A stretch of 64,000 nucleotides of DNA, taken from the NCBI RefSeq assembly GCF_030767025.1, contig NZ_JASITE010000002.1:248001-312000 (forward strand). The letters run 5' to 3'. Under the pieces are notes generated by a model. That model made no database searches. It saw only the letters and a program-made list of their open reading frames with translations, and was not told where the DNA came from. Of this stretch, positions 34,495-42,991 are shown piece by piece. Each line of letters begins with the position of its first letter. Positions within the stretch are counted from its first letter, which is position 1. This DNA comes from Nocardia sp. CC227C (GTDB taxonomy: Bacteria; Actinomycetota; Actinomycetes; Mycobacteriales; Mycobacteriaceae). The position numbers and the translations under genes were made by a program.

Positions 34495-35496
34495 ATGCAA
34501 CGCCACCGCGGCAACGCCGCCACCGCAGCACGCCCCGCCGTCCGGCTGTCCCTCGCGGCCGGGGGCGCGGCGCTGGCCGCCGTGATCGCCGTCGCCCCGG
34601 CTCCGGCGAGCGCCGCACCGGGCGGATGCACCGCCGTCACGACAACGGCTCTGCCGCTGCGCATTCCGGTGCTGGACTGGGCGGAGAGCATCGGCGTCGA
34701 CGATCGGGGCAATGTGTGGGTGGGCCGCACGTACCGGAACGCGGTGGAGCGCTACAGCCCCTCGGGGGAACTCACCGCGACGGTTCCCGTGGCCTTCCCC
34801 GGCGCGATATCCTTCGGCCCCGACGGGCTGCTGTACGTCAACACCGGCAATGCGCCGTTCTCCGCGATCACCCGCACCGGCGGTGTGGTCCGCCTGGACC
34901 CGAGCGCCGCCGCGCCCCGGCCGGAGCCCTTCGTGAGCGGCCTCGGCATGGCCAATGGCGCGGACTTCGACGCGGCGGGCAATCTCTACGTCGGAGACAC
35001 CACCGCCGGGGTCGTCCGCATCCGGCCCGACGGCACCGTCGACGCCGATTGGACCGACCGCGCCCCCAAGACCGTCAGCGACAATGGCCTGGCCGTCAAC
35101 GGCATTGTGGTGCACGGTGATTCGGTGTACGTCACGCTCATGGGCAGTCCGGCCGCCCGGGTGCTGCGCGTACCGCTCGCCGATCCCGGCCACCCGACCG
35201 TCGCCGCCGACCTGGCCCCCGCCCCGTTCACCGCCCCCGCGCTCCCGGACGATCTCGCCGTCGGCCCGGACGGCCGCCTCTACGTCGCCACCACCAGCGG
35301 CCACCTGGTGCGCGTCGATCCGGACACCCACACCACCTGCACCGTGCTGGCGGGCGAGCCCATGACGGCCGTCGCCGCGGGCCCGGGCGGGGATCTGCTG
35401 GTGAGCACGGAAAGCGGCAACGTGCTGCGGGTGCACCGCGCCCTGGACGCCCTGCTCGCGCCCTCGATGCGTCAGAGCACCTCGAATGCCCGGTAG
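34495..35496 (+). CDS. Secreted SMP-30/NHL-type beta-propeller protein
   Basis: 333 residues with a signal peptide (residues 1-41, ending PAPASAAPG). The mature part shows about six repeats of a strand pattern such as DDRGNVWVGRTYRNAVERYSPSG, GPDGLLYVNTG, DAAGNLYVGDT and GPDGRLYVATTSGHLVRVD, a six-bladed propeller like SMP-30/gluconolactonase or NHL proteins. No catalytic metal-binding set can be assigned. Function unknown; possibly a lactonase or binding protein at the cell surface. Confidence 0.8.
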   Translation: MQRHRGNAATAARPAVRLSLAAGGAALAAVIAVAPAPASAAPGGCTAVTTTALPLRIPVLDWAESIGVDDRGNVWVGRTYRNAVERYSPSGELTATVPVAFPGAISFGPDGLLYVNTGNAPFSAITRTGGVVRLDPSAAAPRPEPFVSGLGMANGADFDAAGNLYVGDTTAGVVRIRPDGTVDADWTDRAPKTVSDNGLAVNGIVVHGDSVYVTLMGSPAARVLRVPLADPGHPTVAADLAPAPFTAPALPDDLAVGPDGRLYVATTSGHLVRVDPDTHTTCTVLAGEPMTAVAAGPGGDLLVSTESGNVLRVHRALDALLAPSMRQSTSNAR

Positions 35497-35570
35497 TCGA
35501 CCCCCGTTCTCGACCGGATAGCCCGACCCGATGCACACGATGTCGTTCAGCCACAGGTAGTTTCGCCCCG

Positions 35571-35798
35571 GTGCTGATGTCCATGCGCGATCGCCTGACT
35601 CGGGCGAGGAGAGGGTCGAATCTTCTTCATGCTCGATGGACGGCAAGGCGCGCAGATGGCCTACGACGAGCCCTGGAGGCGGCGAGTCCGGCCAATACGC
35701 AGTGCGAGCTGATCCAGATCGACCATGCGGGCCTCATGGCCAGGGTGGACCTCTATCGTTGGAACAACAGGCCAGGTACTTGGGGGTTGCTGAAATGA
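35571..35798 (+). CDS. Possible small ORF coupled to the next gene
   Basis: 75-residue frame that ends in ATGA, overlapping the start of the 148-residue gene. The last 35 residues (CELIQIDHAGLMARVDLYRW...) look protein-like; the first half is Arg-rich and unconvincing, with a poor start. It may be a truncated gene whose 5' part is decayed. Not recognised. Confidence 0.3.
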   Translation: MLMSMRDRLTRARRGSNLLHARWTARRADGLRRALEAASPANTQCELIQIDHAGLMARVDLYRWNNRPGTWGLLK

Positions 35799-36241
35799 GG
35801 ACGATCCGCGCTGAGCTGGACATCGCCGATCGGCGGCAGTACAGCCTGGTCGACTACCGACATGGCCACAGCTACGCGGTGATCCGTGGGTTCCCAGAGC
35901 TCGACGACGACGCTCCCGGCGGCTCTCCCGTACAGGTTCTCGATCTGTTCTTCGCTGGTGTTGAGCGCATTTCGTGCTGGAAGGATCTAGGTCCGATCGA
36001 TGTCCGCCGCGCGGAGGGCGCAGAACGCGCCGAGCTCGCACAGCGCATCGGATCGATCCGGCCGAGCAGCGTCGTGTTCTACCTGGAGCGAGGTTCGGTG
36101 GAGAGCTATGTGATTGCTTCGCGGCTGCACTGGGCGGAGTTCGACCTCCCCTACGGGGCCGTCAGTCCGCTCGCTTCTGAGGAATCCGGCTACCGTGACG
36201 CTTACCCTCCCGTGGACGGCGTCGTCAGGTTCACGGAGTGA
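35795..36241 (+). CDS. Unrecognised 148-residue protein
   Basis: Starts at ATG 35795, overlapping the upstream frame by 4 nt. The sequence begins MRTIRAELDIADRRQYSLVDY and has regular strands and acidic patches; there is no signal peptide or membrane segment. Size, acidity and its placement beside an orphan small ORF are like those of immunity or accessory proteins, but I recognise no family. Codon use is somewhat less GC-biased than in neighbouring genes, compatible with transfer. Confidence 0.6.
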   Translation: MRTIRAELDIADRRQYSLVDYRHGHSYAVIRGFPELDDDAPGGSPVQVLDLFFAGVERISCWKDLGPIDVRRAEGAERAELAQRIGSIRPSSVVFYLERGSVESYVIASRLHWAEFDLPYGAVSPLASEESGYRDAYPPVDGVVRFTE

Positions 36242-36390
36242 GTAGCGGTGCGCGCTGTGAGATGTACACCGCCGGGCTGGTCTTCGTCCGCGGGGTGAGA
36301 TGGTCCTGGGACACATCTGAGGCTCCGCACGCGTGCCCGCAATCGACTGCGCGTATCCGATTCCCGCACCCCGCGCCGAGGAGCTGACAG

Positions 36391-37050
36391 ATGTCCACCG
36401 AACAGATTCGGTACCTCGAGGGGGCGATGGTGGACGGTCGACGCTGGCGGGTGGGGGCGCATCGGAAGACGGTCGTGGCACAGCAGGACCGCGGACAGTT
36501 GGCGCGGCGGCTCGTCTGGGCGGTCGTCGATGCCGACGACACCGTCACCGAATCGTTTCGCATCGAGGGCGACGGCGGATACGTCGACCCGGACGGGCGG
36601 CCGCTCGAACCGCCGGACGACGCACTCGTCCGGATCGCGCATCCGCTCGAACTCGCCGCCCTCGACCGGTGGCGCGCGGTTTTCGCCGACCGCGGGCTGT
36701 CGCAACCGTTCGCCCAGCTCGATCGGGAGGTGTACGCCCTCACCCCGGCGGAGGCGGCCTCGAATCGCCTGGCCCGCTTCGACAATCGACGGGTGCCCAC
36801 CGGCCGGGTGTTCGGGCTTCAGCAGTACGGGTGGGTGCTCGCCGACCGGCGCGCGTTCCGCCGCGTCGACGCTCGCCACCAGGTGACGCTCACCCTCGAT
36901 CACGGCATTCGGGGCGGATTCCACGACGACCCCGACGAACTGCGCATCTTCGGCGTGGAGATCAGCGGCGGCGTCTTCGGGGCGTTGGGGCCGGTCGCGG
37001 CCTCCGAGCTGCTACGACAGCTCGAACGCCTCACGGTCCGACGCTGTTAA
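36391..37050 (+). CDS. Stand-alone DUF4132 C-terminal domain protein
   Basis: 219 residues from ATG 36391 (GAGGAG upstream). The sequence LARRLVWAVVDAD, DDALVRIAHPLELAA, RWRAVFADRGLSQPFAQLDREVYALTP and FGLQQYGWVLADR is the pattern of the C-terminal DUF4132 domain found in MolR/WGR-type proteins, which are usually about 1000 residues long. Here only that domain is encoded, complete at both ends, so it is either a natural short form or the surviving 3' part of a larger gene. Function unknown. Confidence 0.72.
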   Translation: MSTEQIRYLEGAMVDGRRWRVGAHRKTVVAQQDRGQLARRLVWAVVDADDTVTESFRIEGDGGYVDPDGRPLEPPDDALVRIAHPLELAALDRWRAVFADRGLSQPFAQLDREVYALTPAEAASNRLARFDNRRVPTGRVFGLQQYGWVLADRRAFRRVDARHQVTLTLDHGIRGGFHDDPDELRIFGVEISGGVFGALGPVAASELLRQLERLTVRRC

Positions 37051-37114
37051 TCTCGGTGGGACCACCGGCGCGGCACTCCCCCACTCGCGCCGCGCCGACG
37101 AGAATGGTCCTTCC

Positions 37115-38260
37115 GTGAAATATCTGCCCCGACTGGTCCTGTTCCTGGCGATTCCCGCCCTGCTGTTCCTCCTACCCTGGTGGGCGCTGGTGGCCGCGCC
37201 CACCGAGGGCACGAGCACGCTGTTCTGGCTGGGTTCGGCGGTCGTCGGACTGGGCTATGTGGCGCTGCCGATCACCCTGATGCTCGGACACGGGCGCAGG
37301 CAGTCGGATGCGGCGGCCATCGCGGGCGACACCCTGCTCGGCGTGATGTGGATTCTGTTCAGCTGGTCGGCCATCGGCCTGGTCGCCGGGCTGGGGCTGG
37401 CCGTGGCGGGGGTGGATGATCCGGCACGCTCGCGCATCGTCGCGGCTGGCGTGCTCACGGTCGCCGTGGCGCTCAGCGTCTGGGGTGTCGTCGAAGCCCG
37501 GCGCGTTCCCCGGGTGCGCACCCTGGAGGTCCCCATCCGCGGCCTGGGTGCCGGGCTCGACGGGTTGCGCGTGGCGGTCGTCACCGACACCCACTACGCC
37601 GCCACCGATCGGCTGCGCTGGTCCGAGCGCGTGGTCGAGGTGGTCAATTCGCTCGATCCCGATATCGCCTGCCATGCGGGCGATCTCGCCGACGGCTCGG
37701 TCGAGAAGCGGCACCCGCAGGTGGATCCGCTCGGCAAGGTGCAGGCCCGGCTCGGCCGCTACTACATCACCGGCAACCACGAGTACTTCGGCGACGCACA
37801 GGGCTGGATCGAGCATATGACCTCGATCGGCTGGCAGCCGCTCCACAATCAGCACGAGGTGCTGACCAGCGGAGGCGACAGCCTGGTCCTGGCGGGCATC
37901 GACGACCCCACCGGCACCACCCTCCCCGGCCACGGCCCCAACCTCACCGCCGCCCTGGGCGGCGCGAACCGCGAACTCCCGGTCATCCTGCTGGCCCACC
38001 AGCCCAAACAGATCACCGAGGCGCAGGCGGCGGGTGTGGCCCTGCAGATCTCCGGCCATACCCACGGCGGCCAGATCTGGCCCTTCCGCTACCTGGTCCG
38101 CCTCGACCAACCGGTGGTGGCCGGCCTGTCCCGGCACGGCGCGACCCAGCTCTACACCAGTCGCGGCACCGGCTTCTGGGGTCCGCAGCTGCGGGTCTTC
38201 GCCCCCAGCGAGATCACACTGCTCATTCTCCGTGCGGAGCGGGCCGACGCCCGCCACTGA
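37115..38260 (+). CDS. Membrane metallophosphoesterase (calcineurin-like)
   Basis: 381 residues, GTG at 37115. Four N-terminal transmembrane helices (to about residue 125) are followed by a calcineurin-like phosphoesterase domain. Metal motifs: DTHY (D-x-H), AGDLADG (GD), ITGNHEYFGD (GNHE), LAHQPKQ (H) and ISGHTHGGQIWP (GHTH). It belongs to the YkuE/YaeI type acting on lipid or cell-envelope phosphoesters; the substrate is not evident. Downstream is the decayed region at 38263-39225. Confidence 0.9.
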   Translation: MKYLPRLVLFLAIPALLFLLPWWALVAAPTEGTSTLFWLGSAVVGLGYVALPITLMLGHGRRQSDAAAIAGDTLLGVMWILFSWSAIGLVAGLGLAVAGVDDPARSRIVAAGVLTVAVALSVWGVVEARRVPRVRTLEVPIRGLGAGLDGLRVAVVTDTHYAATDRLRWSERVVEVVNSLDPDIACHAGDLADGSVEKRHPQVDPLGKVQARLGRYYITGNHEYFGDAQGWIEHMTSIGWQPLHNQHEVLTSGGDSLVLAGIDDPTGTTLPGHGPNLTAALGGANRELPVILLAHQPKQITEAQAAGVALQISGHTHGGQIWPFRYLVRLDQPVVAGLSRHGATQLYTSRGTGFWGPQLRVFAPSEITLLILRAERADARH

Positions 38261-38262
38261 GG

Positions 38263-38665
38263 TCACACGGCCCGCGCGGCCAAGCGGAGCAGCGCGTCAC
38301 GGAGGTCGGGGCGGGGGCTCCGATCGACCAGTTCCATCAGCGCGGCTTCCGCGATGGTCGCGACGAGCAGGGACGCGACCGGTTCGGGGTCTGTCCAGCC
38401 GATCGCGGAGAGATCCTCGGTGATGACGTCCGCGGCCTGCCGATTGCGCTGTGCCACTTCGTCACCGAGCGCCGCCTCGGTGCGGGCCTGCACGAGCAGG
38501 GCCTTGGTGGCGGGTTCTGCGAGGCAGCCGTCGAGGTAGACCTGGATACCGGTGGCGAGGCGTTCGGCCCGGGCCGATGGTCGGCGATCCGGTCCCGCAC
38601 CCGCTCGAACAGGTGGTCGTGAAAGGTCCGGTGCAGGGCGAGGATGTAGTCGTCGCGAAAACGGC
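38263..38665 (-). pseudogene. TetR-family regulator remnant (no HTH, frameshifted)
   Basis: Two frames join near 38575: RFRDDYILALHRTFHDHLFERVRDRIADH in one, then ERLATGIQVYLDGCLAEPATKALLVQART to the C-terminus in another. Together they make the middle and ligand-binding part of a TetR regulator. The DNA-binding N-terminal domain is missing, and the coding sequence is fused to the hydrolase remnant. Boundaries are approximate. Confidence 0.75.
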
Positions 38666-38995
38666 CGCACCGCGTCCAGGAACAGGGCGGGGTTCTCGCT
38701 GAACGGTTCATGCCCGGTGGGCAGGGTAGCGACGCGGGCGTGCGGCAACGCGCGGGCGATACCGCGCCGGTTGAGCGGCCACGGGTTGATCGGATCCCGG
38801 GTGCCCCACACCACCTGACCGGGGTGTGCGGCAGCAACGGGGCCTCGGCGACCAGATCGCAGCGCGGATCGGCGAGGCTGCGCCACAGCGAGCAGTACAC
38901 GGCCAGTCGCTCCGGGTCGCCCGGAATCCGTTGCGCCCGTACGTAGACGGCGCGATGGCCGACCTCCCGCAGCGGTCCCAGATAGTCGCGGGCTG
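38666..38995 (-). pseudogene. Alpha/beta-hydrolase remnant (C-terminal part, frameshifted)
   Basis: One frame gives RDYLGPLREVGHRAVYVRAQ and CDLVAEAPLLPHTP; after a frameshift near 38820 another gives GQVVWGTRDPINPWPLNRRG, then ATLPTGHEPFSENPALFLDAV, with the acid (RDP) and His (GHEPF) of the catalytic triad. The N-terminal half with the nucleophile is absent. Adjoins the TetR remnant without a gap. Boundaries approximate. Confidence 0.75.
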
Positions 38996-39225
38996 GGCCG
39001 GACGAGGCGGCACGCCAACGCGGGCCACCCCATCGCTCGGCAGCAGATTCGCGGCGCGGGCGATATCCGCACTGGTGGCCGGTGGCATGGTGCTCATGAC
39101 GTCGAACAGCTCGGTTTGGTGACCGATGCTGACCATGAGCGCCAGGAAGCCGTCGTTCACGCCCCCCCAGCATGCGATTGCCGAAAGCTTCCGCCCGCGC
39201 GGCGAATTCCGGATCGTCCGATCCG
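38996..39225 (-). pseudogene. SAM-methyltransferase N-terminal remnant
   Basis: EFAARAEAFGNRML in one frame continues, after a run of seven C (about 39163-39169), as NDGFLALMVSIGHQTELFDVMSTMPPATSADIARAANL in another. This is the winged-helix dimerisation start of actinobacterial class I methyltransferases (Rv2258c type). The methyltransferase core is missing; the sequence runs straight into the hydrolase remnant. Confidence 0.7.
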
Positions 39226-39393
39226 GCCGCGGGGGCGGCTGCGAGTGTGGGCGGCCGACAAGGCGGTCGACCGGCCCACCCCGTCTGCCGTCTCAATTCT
39301 GAACCGATCAGTCCGTAGGTCCGTCACCGATGAATTCCACCCGCCAACGGAGTCTGTATTTACAGCCTGAAAGCTGTGAGCACTGGAGGACCC

Positions 39394-40083
39394 ATGAGCA
39401 CGAACGCCCTGCCGCCGATCGCCGACTCCGATACCTGGCAACGCGAACTCGACGCTTTGCGGATCCGCGAGAAGGCCGCGACCAGGGAACTCGACGCGAT
39501 AGCCGCCCAACGCCGCCGCCTGCCAATGGTCGAGATGCCGGATTACACCCTCGAAGGCCCCGACGGAACGATCCACCTGGCGGATGTCTTCGACGGCAAG
39601 TCCCAACTGATCGTCTACCACCACATGTGGTTCCCCGGCGAGGCGTGGCAGTGCGACGGCTGCACCGGATTCACCTCGCAATTCACCCGATTGGAGTTCC
39701 TGGCGAACTACGACGCCCGCTTCGTCATCGTCACCCAGGGCCGCATCGACGAAGCACTCGCCTACAAGCGCCGGGTCGGCAACACGATGCCGTGGTACTC
39801 CACCGCCGACAGCTCCTTCGGCGCCGATGTCGGCGCACCGCCCGGCGGCGGATTCGCCATCAACGTCTTCCTTCGGGACGGCGACACCGTCTACCGCACC
39901 TGGCACACCACCGGCCGCGGCACCGAACAACTCGGTTACACCTTCGCCCTCACCGACCTGCTCCCCTACGGCCGCCAGGAAGAATGGCAGGACTCCCCCA
40001 CGGGCTGGCCCCAATCGCCCACCTTCAGCCGTTGGAACAGCTCCAGGGAAATAGCTGCGGCCTACGGCGACCCGAATGCCTGA
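39394..40083 (+). CDS. DUF899 (thioredoxin-like) family protein
   Basis: 229 residues from ATG 39394, with GGAGG at 39385-39389. After a helical N-terminus (REKAATRELDAIAAQRRRLPMVEM) comes a thioredoxin-like fold: YTLEGPDGTIHLADVFDGKSQLIVYHHMWFPG, then CDGCTGFTSQF in place of a redox CxxC (here C-DG-C), and a C-terminal HTTGRGTEQLGYTFALTDLLPYGRQEEW. DUF899 proteins are common in actinobacteria; some are called predicted dithiol-disulfide isomerases. No partner is evident. Confidence 0.88.
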   Translation: MSTNALPPIADSDTWQRELDALRIREKAATRELDAIAAQRRRLPMVEMPDYTLEGPDGTIHLADVFDGKSQLIVYHHMWFPGEAWQCDGCTGFTSQFTRLEFLANYDARFVIVTQGRIDEALAYKRRVGNTMPWYSTADSSFGADVGAPPGGGFAINVFLRDGDTVYRTWHTTGRGTEQLGYTFALTDLLPYGRQEEWQDSPTGWPQSPTFSRWNSSREIAAAYGDPNA

Positions 40084-40101
40084 ATTTACGGAGAATATAC
40101 G

Positions 40102-40142
40102 AATGCGGCGGTGCATGCCCTATGGCAATGCACCGCCGCATT
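40102..40142. terminator. Bidirectional terminator
   Basis: Perfect 15-bp inverted repeat (AATGCGGCGGTGCAT / ATGCACCGCCGCATT) with an 11-nt loop, 18 nt after the DUF899 stop and 9 nt before the end of the convergent 44-residue gene. Confidence 0.8.
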
Positions 40143-40151
40143 CACGATGGA

Positions 40152-40286
40152 TCAGGCGAAGATTCCGACGATCGAGCCGACCAGCTTGATGATCGCGGTA
40201 CCCAGGTCCAAGCCGCTCCCGAGCACACCGGAACCACTGTTGAGCACCGAGGAACCAGCATCGATTCCGCTGACGAAGTTAATCAT
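40152..40286 (-). CDS. 44-residue Gly/Ser/Ile-rich peptide
   Basis: Small gene on the minus strand, ATG at 40286 with an AGGTGG site, TGA at 40154, then a strong terminator. The product starts MINFVSGIDAGSSVLNSGSG and ends AIIKLVGSIVGIFA: an amphipathic/hydrophobic helix at the C-terminus and almost no charge. The upstream 230 bp (40287-40520) is AT-rich and should hold its promoter. Similar tiny hydrophobic peptides occur in Nocardia-type genomes but I know no assigned function. A second one of this style is at 52347-52445. Confidence 0.6.
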   Translation of the reverse strand: MINFVSGIDAGSSVLNSGSGVLGSGLDLGTAIIKLVGSIVGIFA

Positions 40287-40520
40287 TTCTGAACCACCTG
40301 TACTGATGAGAGGGTTTTCGGGGGGACGTGAGAAAAGCTAACACCGGCAATTGCGGCCGACAACCCGTGGAATCCGTAAAAGGTAGCCGCTGATCACAAT
40401 AATCAAATCGTACGAAATAAATACGGCTCCCACAGCGCACAGCCATGCCCACGACCGGGAAAAACAGTTGGCGCGAATGAACAGCGAATGCCATTTATTG
40501 GCCTGTTATTAACATGAGAT

Positions 40521-40982
40521 TCAGCGAGTACGGTCGATGTGAGTCCAGTCACCCTCGACATCTTCATCGCACACGGTGAGAACCACGATGGGAATCTCCC
40601 ACGACACTTCAGCCTGCATATCCTTCAGGAATCCCCACCGCTCGATCTGCCCATCCCACAACCGCTTCCGCTCCTCCCCCGTCGCCACCGAAGCGACCAT
40701 CGACCACACCTCACGCCCCACCTCGACCTCCACCCGCGGCCGCGCGACCAATTCGTGAAACCAATTCGGCCCCCGCTCCCGCCCGTTGTCGGCCGCGAAC
40801 ACGACCAGCCGCTCCCCATCCCGCACATACCCCACCGGCACAGTCCGCCGCTCCCCTCCCTCCCCCTCGGTGGTCAGCAACAACACATCGAACTGCTCGT
40901 ACACCCCACCCAACTTCCCCCCATTGGCCCGAAACTCCGCAACGGCCTCCCGCTGCACCCGGCGACTCTCCTCGTAGGACAT
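40521..40982 (-). CDS. Deazaflavin (F420)/FMN-dependent nitroreductase-family protein
   Basis: 153 residues from ATG 40982. The split-beta-barrel FDOR pattern is clear: FDVLLLTTEGEGGERRTVPVGYVRDGERLVVFAADNGRERGPNWFHELVARPRVEVEV, the region that binds F420 in Ddn and related proteins. Here GGERRTVPVGYVRDG is the phosphate-binding loop. Mycobacteria and Nocardia carry many paralogues; the substrate is not predictable. A longer reading to 41030 is possible. Confidence 0.88.
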   Translation of the reverse strand: MSYEESRRVQREAVAEFRANGGKLGGVYEQFDVLLLTTEGEGGERRTVPVGYVRDGERLVVFAADNGRERGPNWFHELVARPRVEVEVGREVWSMVASVATGEERKRLWDGQIERWGFLKDMQAEVSWEIPIVVLTVCDEDVEGDWTHIDRTR

Positions 40983-41104
40983 GTGCCGATGGTAGGCACC
41001 GCGAGCTACCGGATCGACCCGGCCGATCAACCGCGCGCGCCCGCTGGCTCGGTCCGGTCGAGATCATGAGTGCAATCTGAGAGCGTTCCGATATCATTGA
41101 CTTC

Positions 41105-41428
41105 ATGGCGACGACCAAGACACCGAAGACCCACAAGGCACGTAAGGCGACTGCCAAAGACGCGGTCGCCAAGGCGACGCCGACCAATCTGAATGTCCGC
41201 AACCTCGATCCCGTCATCAAGGCAACCATTCAGCGTCGGGCCGCGCGTCACGGTCGGTCTATGGAAGCCGAAATACGGGACATACTCACTCGCGCTGCCG
41301 CCGAGGACGACACCTCTACACCCAGCCCTCTGTCTGGGGCCGCCCTGCTTGCCAGGCTGGCTGAGCTTCGGCAAGCACTTGATGGCGACGTGCCGGAAAT
41401 CGGTGTCCGGCACGAAGGTACCAAGTAG
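41105..41428 (+). CDS. FitA/VapB-like ribbon-helix-helix antitoxin
   Basis: 107 residues. A Lys/Thr/Ala-rich N-tail (1-25) precedes an RHH domain: TNLNVRNLDPVIKATIQRRAARHGRSMEAEIRDILTRA (about 26-63), the FitA-type strand-helix-helix with the RSMEAE turn. The C-terminal tail (EDDTS... LDGDVPEIG) should wrap the toxin. The stop overlaps the toxin GTG by 1 nt (TAGTG). Expected to bind its own promoter and neutralise the downstream PIN protein. Confidence 0.9.
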   Translation: MATTKTPKTHKARKATAKDAVAKATPTNLNVRNLDPVIKATIQRRAARHGRSMEAEIRDILTRAAAEDDTSTPSPLSGAALLARLAELRQALDGDVPEIGVRHEGTK

Positions 41429-41853
41429 TGCTCATCCTCGACACCAGTGTGATCGCAGCGGCCATGACTCCGGAAAAACATCCGATCGTGGCCGCCTGGT
41501 TGGTCACCCAGCCGACGATCTACACGACTTCCGTCACCGTCATGGAGACCCTCAACGGCATCTACGCGCTCGATAAGGGAAAGAAGCGCGCCGCGCTCGA
41601 TGTTGCGGCCGATGCCGTATTCGCACCCCTCGAGGCAGCCGGACGGGTTCTGACATTCGACTACGCCGCTGCCTTCTACTATGCGACATTGATGGTGAAG
41701 CGCCCCAGACCGACGGCAGGGGAAGTTCTCGACGCACAAATAGCGGCTATCGCCTTAGCTCATGATGCGATCCTGGCGACTCAGAACGTCAAGGACTTCG
41801 TCGGAAAGGGCGTGAAGGTGTTCGACCCGTCTACGGGCACGCACCACGGATAG
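41428..41853 (+). CDS. FitB/VapC-like PIN-domain ribonuclease toxin
   Basis: 141 residues from GTG 41428. PIN residues in order: D5 (LILDTSVI), E40 (SVTVMETLNGI), D102 (VLDAQIAAIAL), with N120/D123 (TQNVKDF) closing the acidic pocket. All key residues are present, so it should be an active Mg-dependent RNase. It forms a coupled toxin-antitoxin pair with the upstream RHH protein. Contrast with the truncated PIN remnant at 7349-7696. Confidence 0.92.
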   Translation: MLILDTSVIAAAMTPEKHPIVAAWLVTQPTIYTTSVTVMETLNGIYALDKGKKRAALDVAADAVFAPLEAAGRVLTFDYAAAFYYATLMVKRPRPTAGEVLDAQIAAIALAHDAILATQNVKDFVGKGVKVFDPSTGTHHG

Positions 41854-41905
41854 CCGCCCGTCTGGGTGTCCACGGAGGTTTCGGGCAGTGCCTGACATGG
41901 CAAAA

Positions 41906-41936
41906 AGCCCCTCACCTGCGGTTCAGGTGAGGGGCC
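41906..41936 (-). terminator. Terminator of the tmRNA gene
   Basis: Perfect stem AGCCCCTCACCTG / CAGGTGAGGGGC(C), 5-nt loop, followed on the minus strand by TTTTT. It lies 5 nt beyond the tmRNA 3' end. Confidence 0.9.
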
Positions 41937-41940
41937 TCAG

Positions 41941-42310
41941 TGGAGCTGCCGGGAATCGAACCCGGGTCCTCCGCCGCATCTTCAGGGCTTCTCCGTGTGC
42001 AGTTCGCTGTGTCTCTGCTCGGATCTCCCGGTCACGCGAACAAGCCGAGATGACGATCCCAGCCGCTGTTTGGTGTCCCGTCCGACGCCGCGGCCGCAGC
42101 GGACGGTAGAGCCCTCTAGCTGATGCCAGGGACCGGGTCGAGGGCGAACCCGGGCTGACAGACACGCTCTACTGCTTAGGCAGCGAGAGCGTAGTCGCGC
42201 TGATGAGAATCGGCGCTTATAGGGTTACAGCGACGCTTATACGGTGGTCTCCTGCCTGCACCGACACGCTTCCCCTGAATCAACGTACGCAGTCGAAACC
42301 GTTCAGCCCC
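41941..42310 (-). ncRNA. ssrA: tmRNA (trans-translation RNA)
   Basis: About 370 nt. The 5' GGGGCTG pairs with CAGCTCC at the 3' end, again with the Ala G3-U70 pair, and the T arm (CCGGG-TTCGATT-CCCGG) is present. The tag frame reads ADSHQRDYALAA then TAA, the sequence found in mycobacteria and nocardiae. CCA is not encoded. smpB is the next gene upstream. The tmRNA-SmpB complex rescues stalled ribosomes and marks the peptides for proteolysis. Confidence 0.96.
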
Positions 42311-42465
42311 GTCTGTGTTCATCGATCCAGATGAACTCCCGATCTTGCGACCGGGCTTGTAACTTTAACACTCCGCGACCGGCGGATCATTCCATTATCC
42401 CGCTGTGGCGTGGCTGACGGTGTCAGCGTGGCGTGGCCGACAGGATCGGTGCAGGTGGGCGGCGG

Positions 42466-42939
42466 TCAGCGCATGCCCTTGATGCGGCGGCCGATCTCGC
42501 GGGTGACCTCGCGTTCGGCGGTGCGACGGGCCAGGTCCTGGCGCTTGTCGTAGTCCTGCTTGCCCTTGGCCAGGGCCAGTTCGACCTTCACCTTGCCGTC
42601 GCTGAAGTACATGGACAGCGGGACCAGGGTGAGGCTGGTCTCCTTGGTCTTGCCGGTCAGCTTGTCGATCTCGCGGCGGTGCAGCAGCAGTTTGCGGGTG
42701 CGTCGCGGGGCGTGATTGGTCCAGGTGCCGTGCCCGTATTCGGGGACGTGCAGACCGCGCAGCCAGACCTCGCCGTCGTCGATGGTGGCGTAGGCGTCGA
42801 CCAGCGATGCCTTGCCCTCCCGCAGGCTCTTCACCTCGGTGCCCACCAGCGCGACCCCGGCCTCGAAGGTCTCCAGGATCGTGTAGTTGTGCCGCGCCTT
42901 GCGGTTGGTGGCGATGACCTTGCGACCCTTTTCTTTCAC
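42466..42939 (-). CDS. smpB: SsrA-binding protein
   Basis: 157 residues, GTG at 42939. Typical OB-fold protein: [71 protein letters not shown], and the basic C-terminal tail ([29 protein letters not shown]) that occupies the decoding centre. It delivers tmRNA to stalled ribosomes. The canonical order ftsX-smpB-ssrA is kept, but with recQ and a small membrane gene in between. Confidence 0.97.
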   Translation of the reverse strand: MKEKGRKVIATNRKARHNYTILETFEAGVALVGTEVKSLREGKASLVDAYATIDDGEVWLRGLHVPEYGHGTWTNHAPRRTRKLLLHRREIDKLTGKTKETSLTLVPLSMYFSDGKVKVELALAKGKQDYDKRQDLARRTAEREVTREIGRRIKGMR

Positions 42940-42991
42940 AGCACCACTCTAAGTGGTCGGGCAACGGGATTATTCCCTGGTCGGGCCCGCA

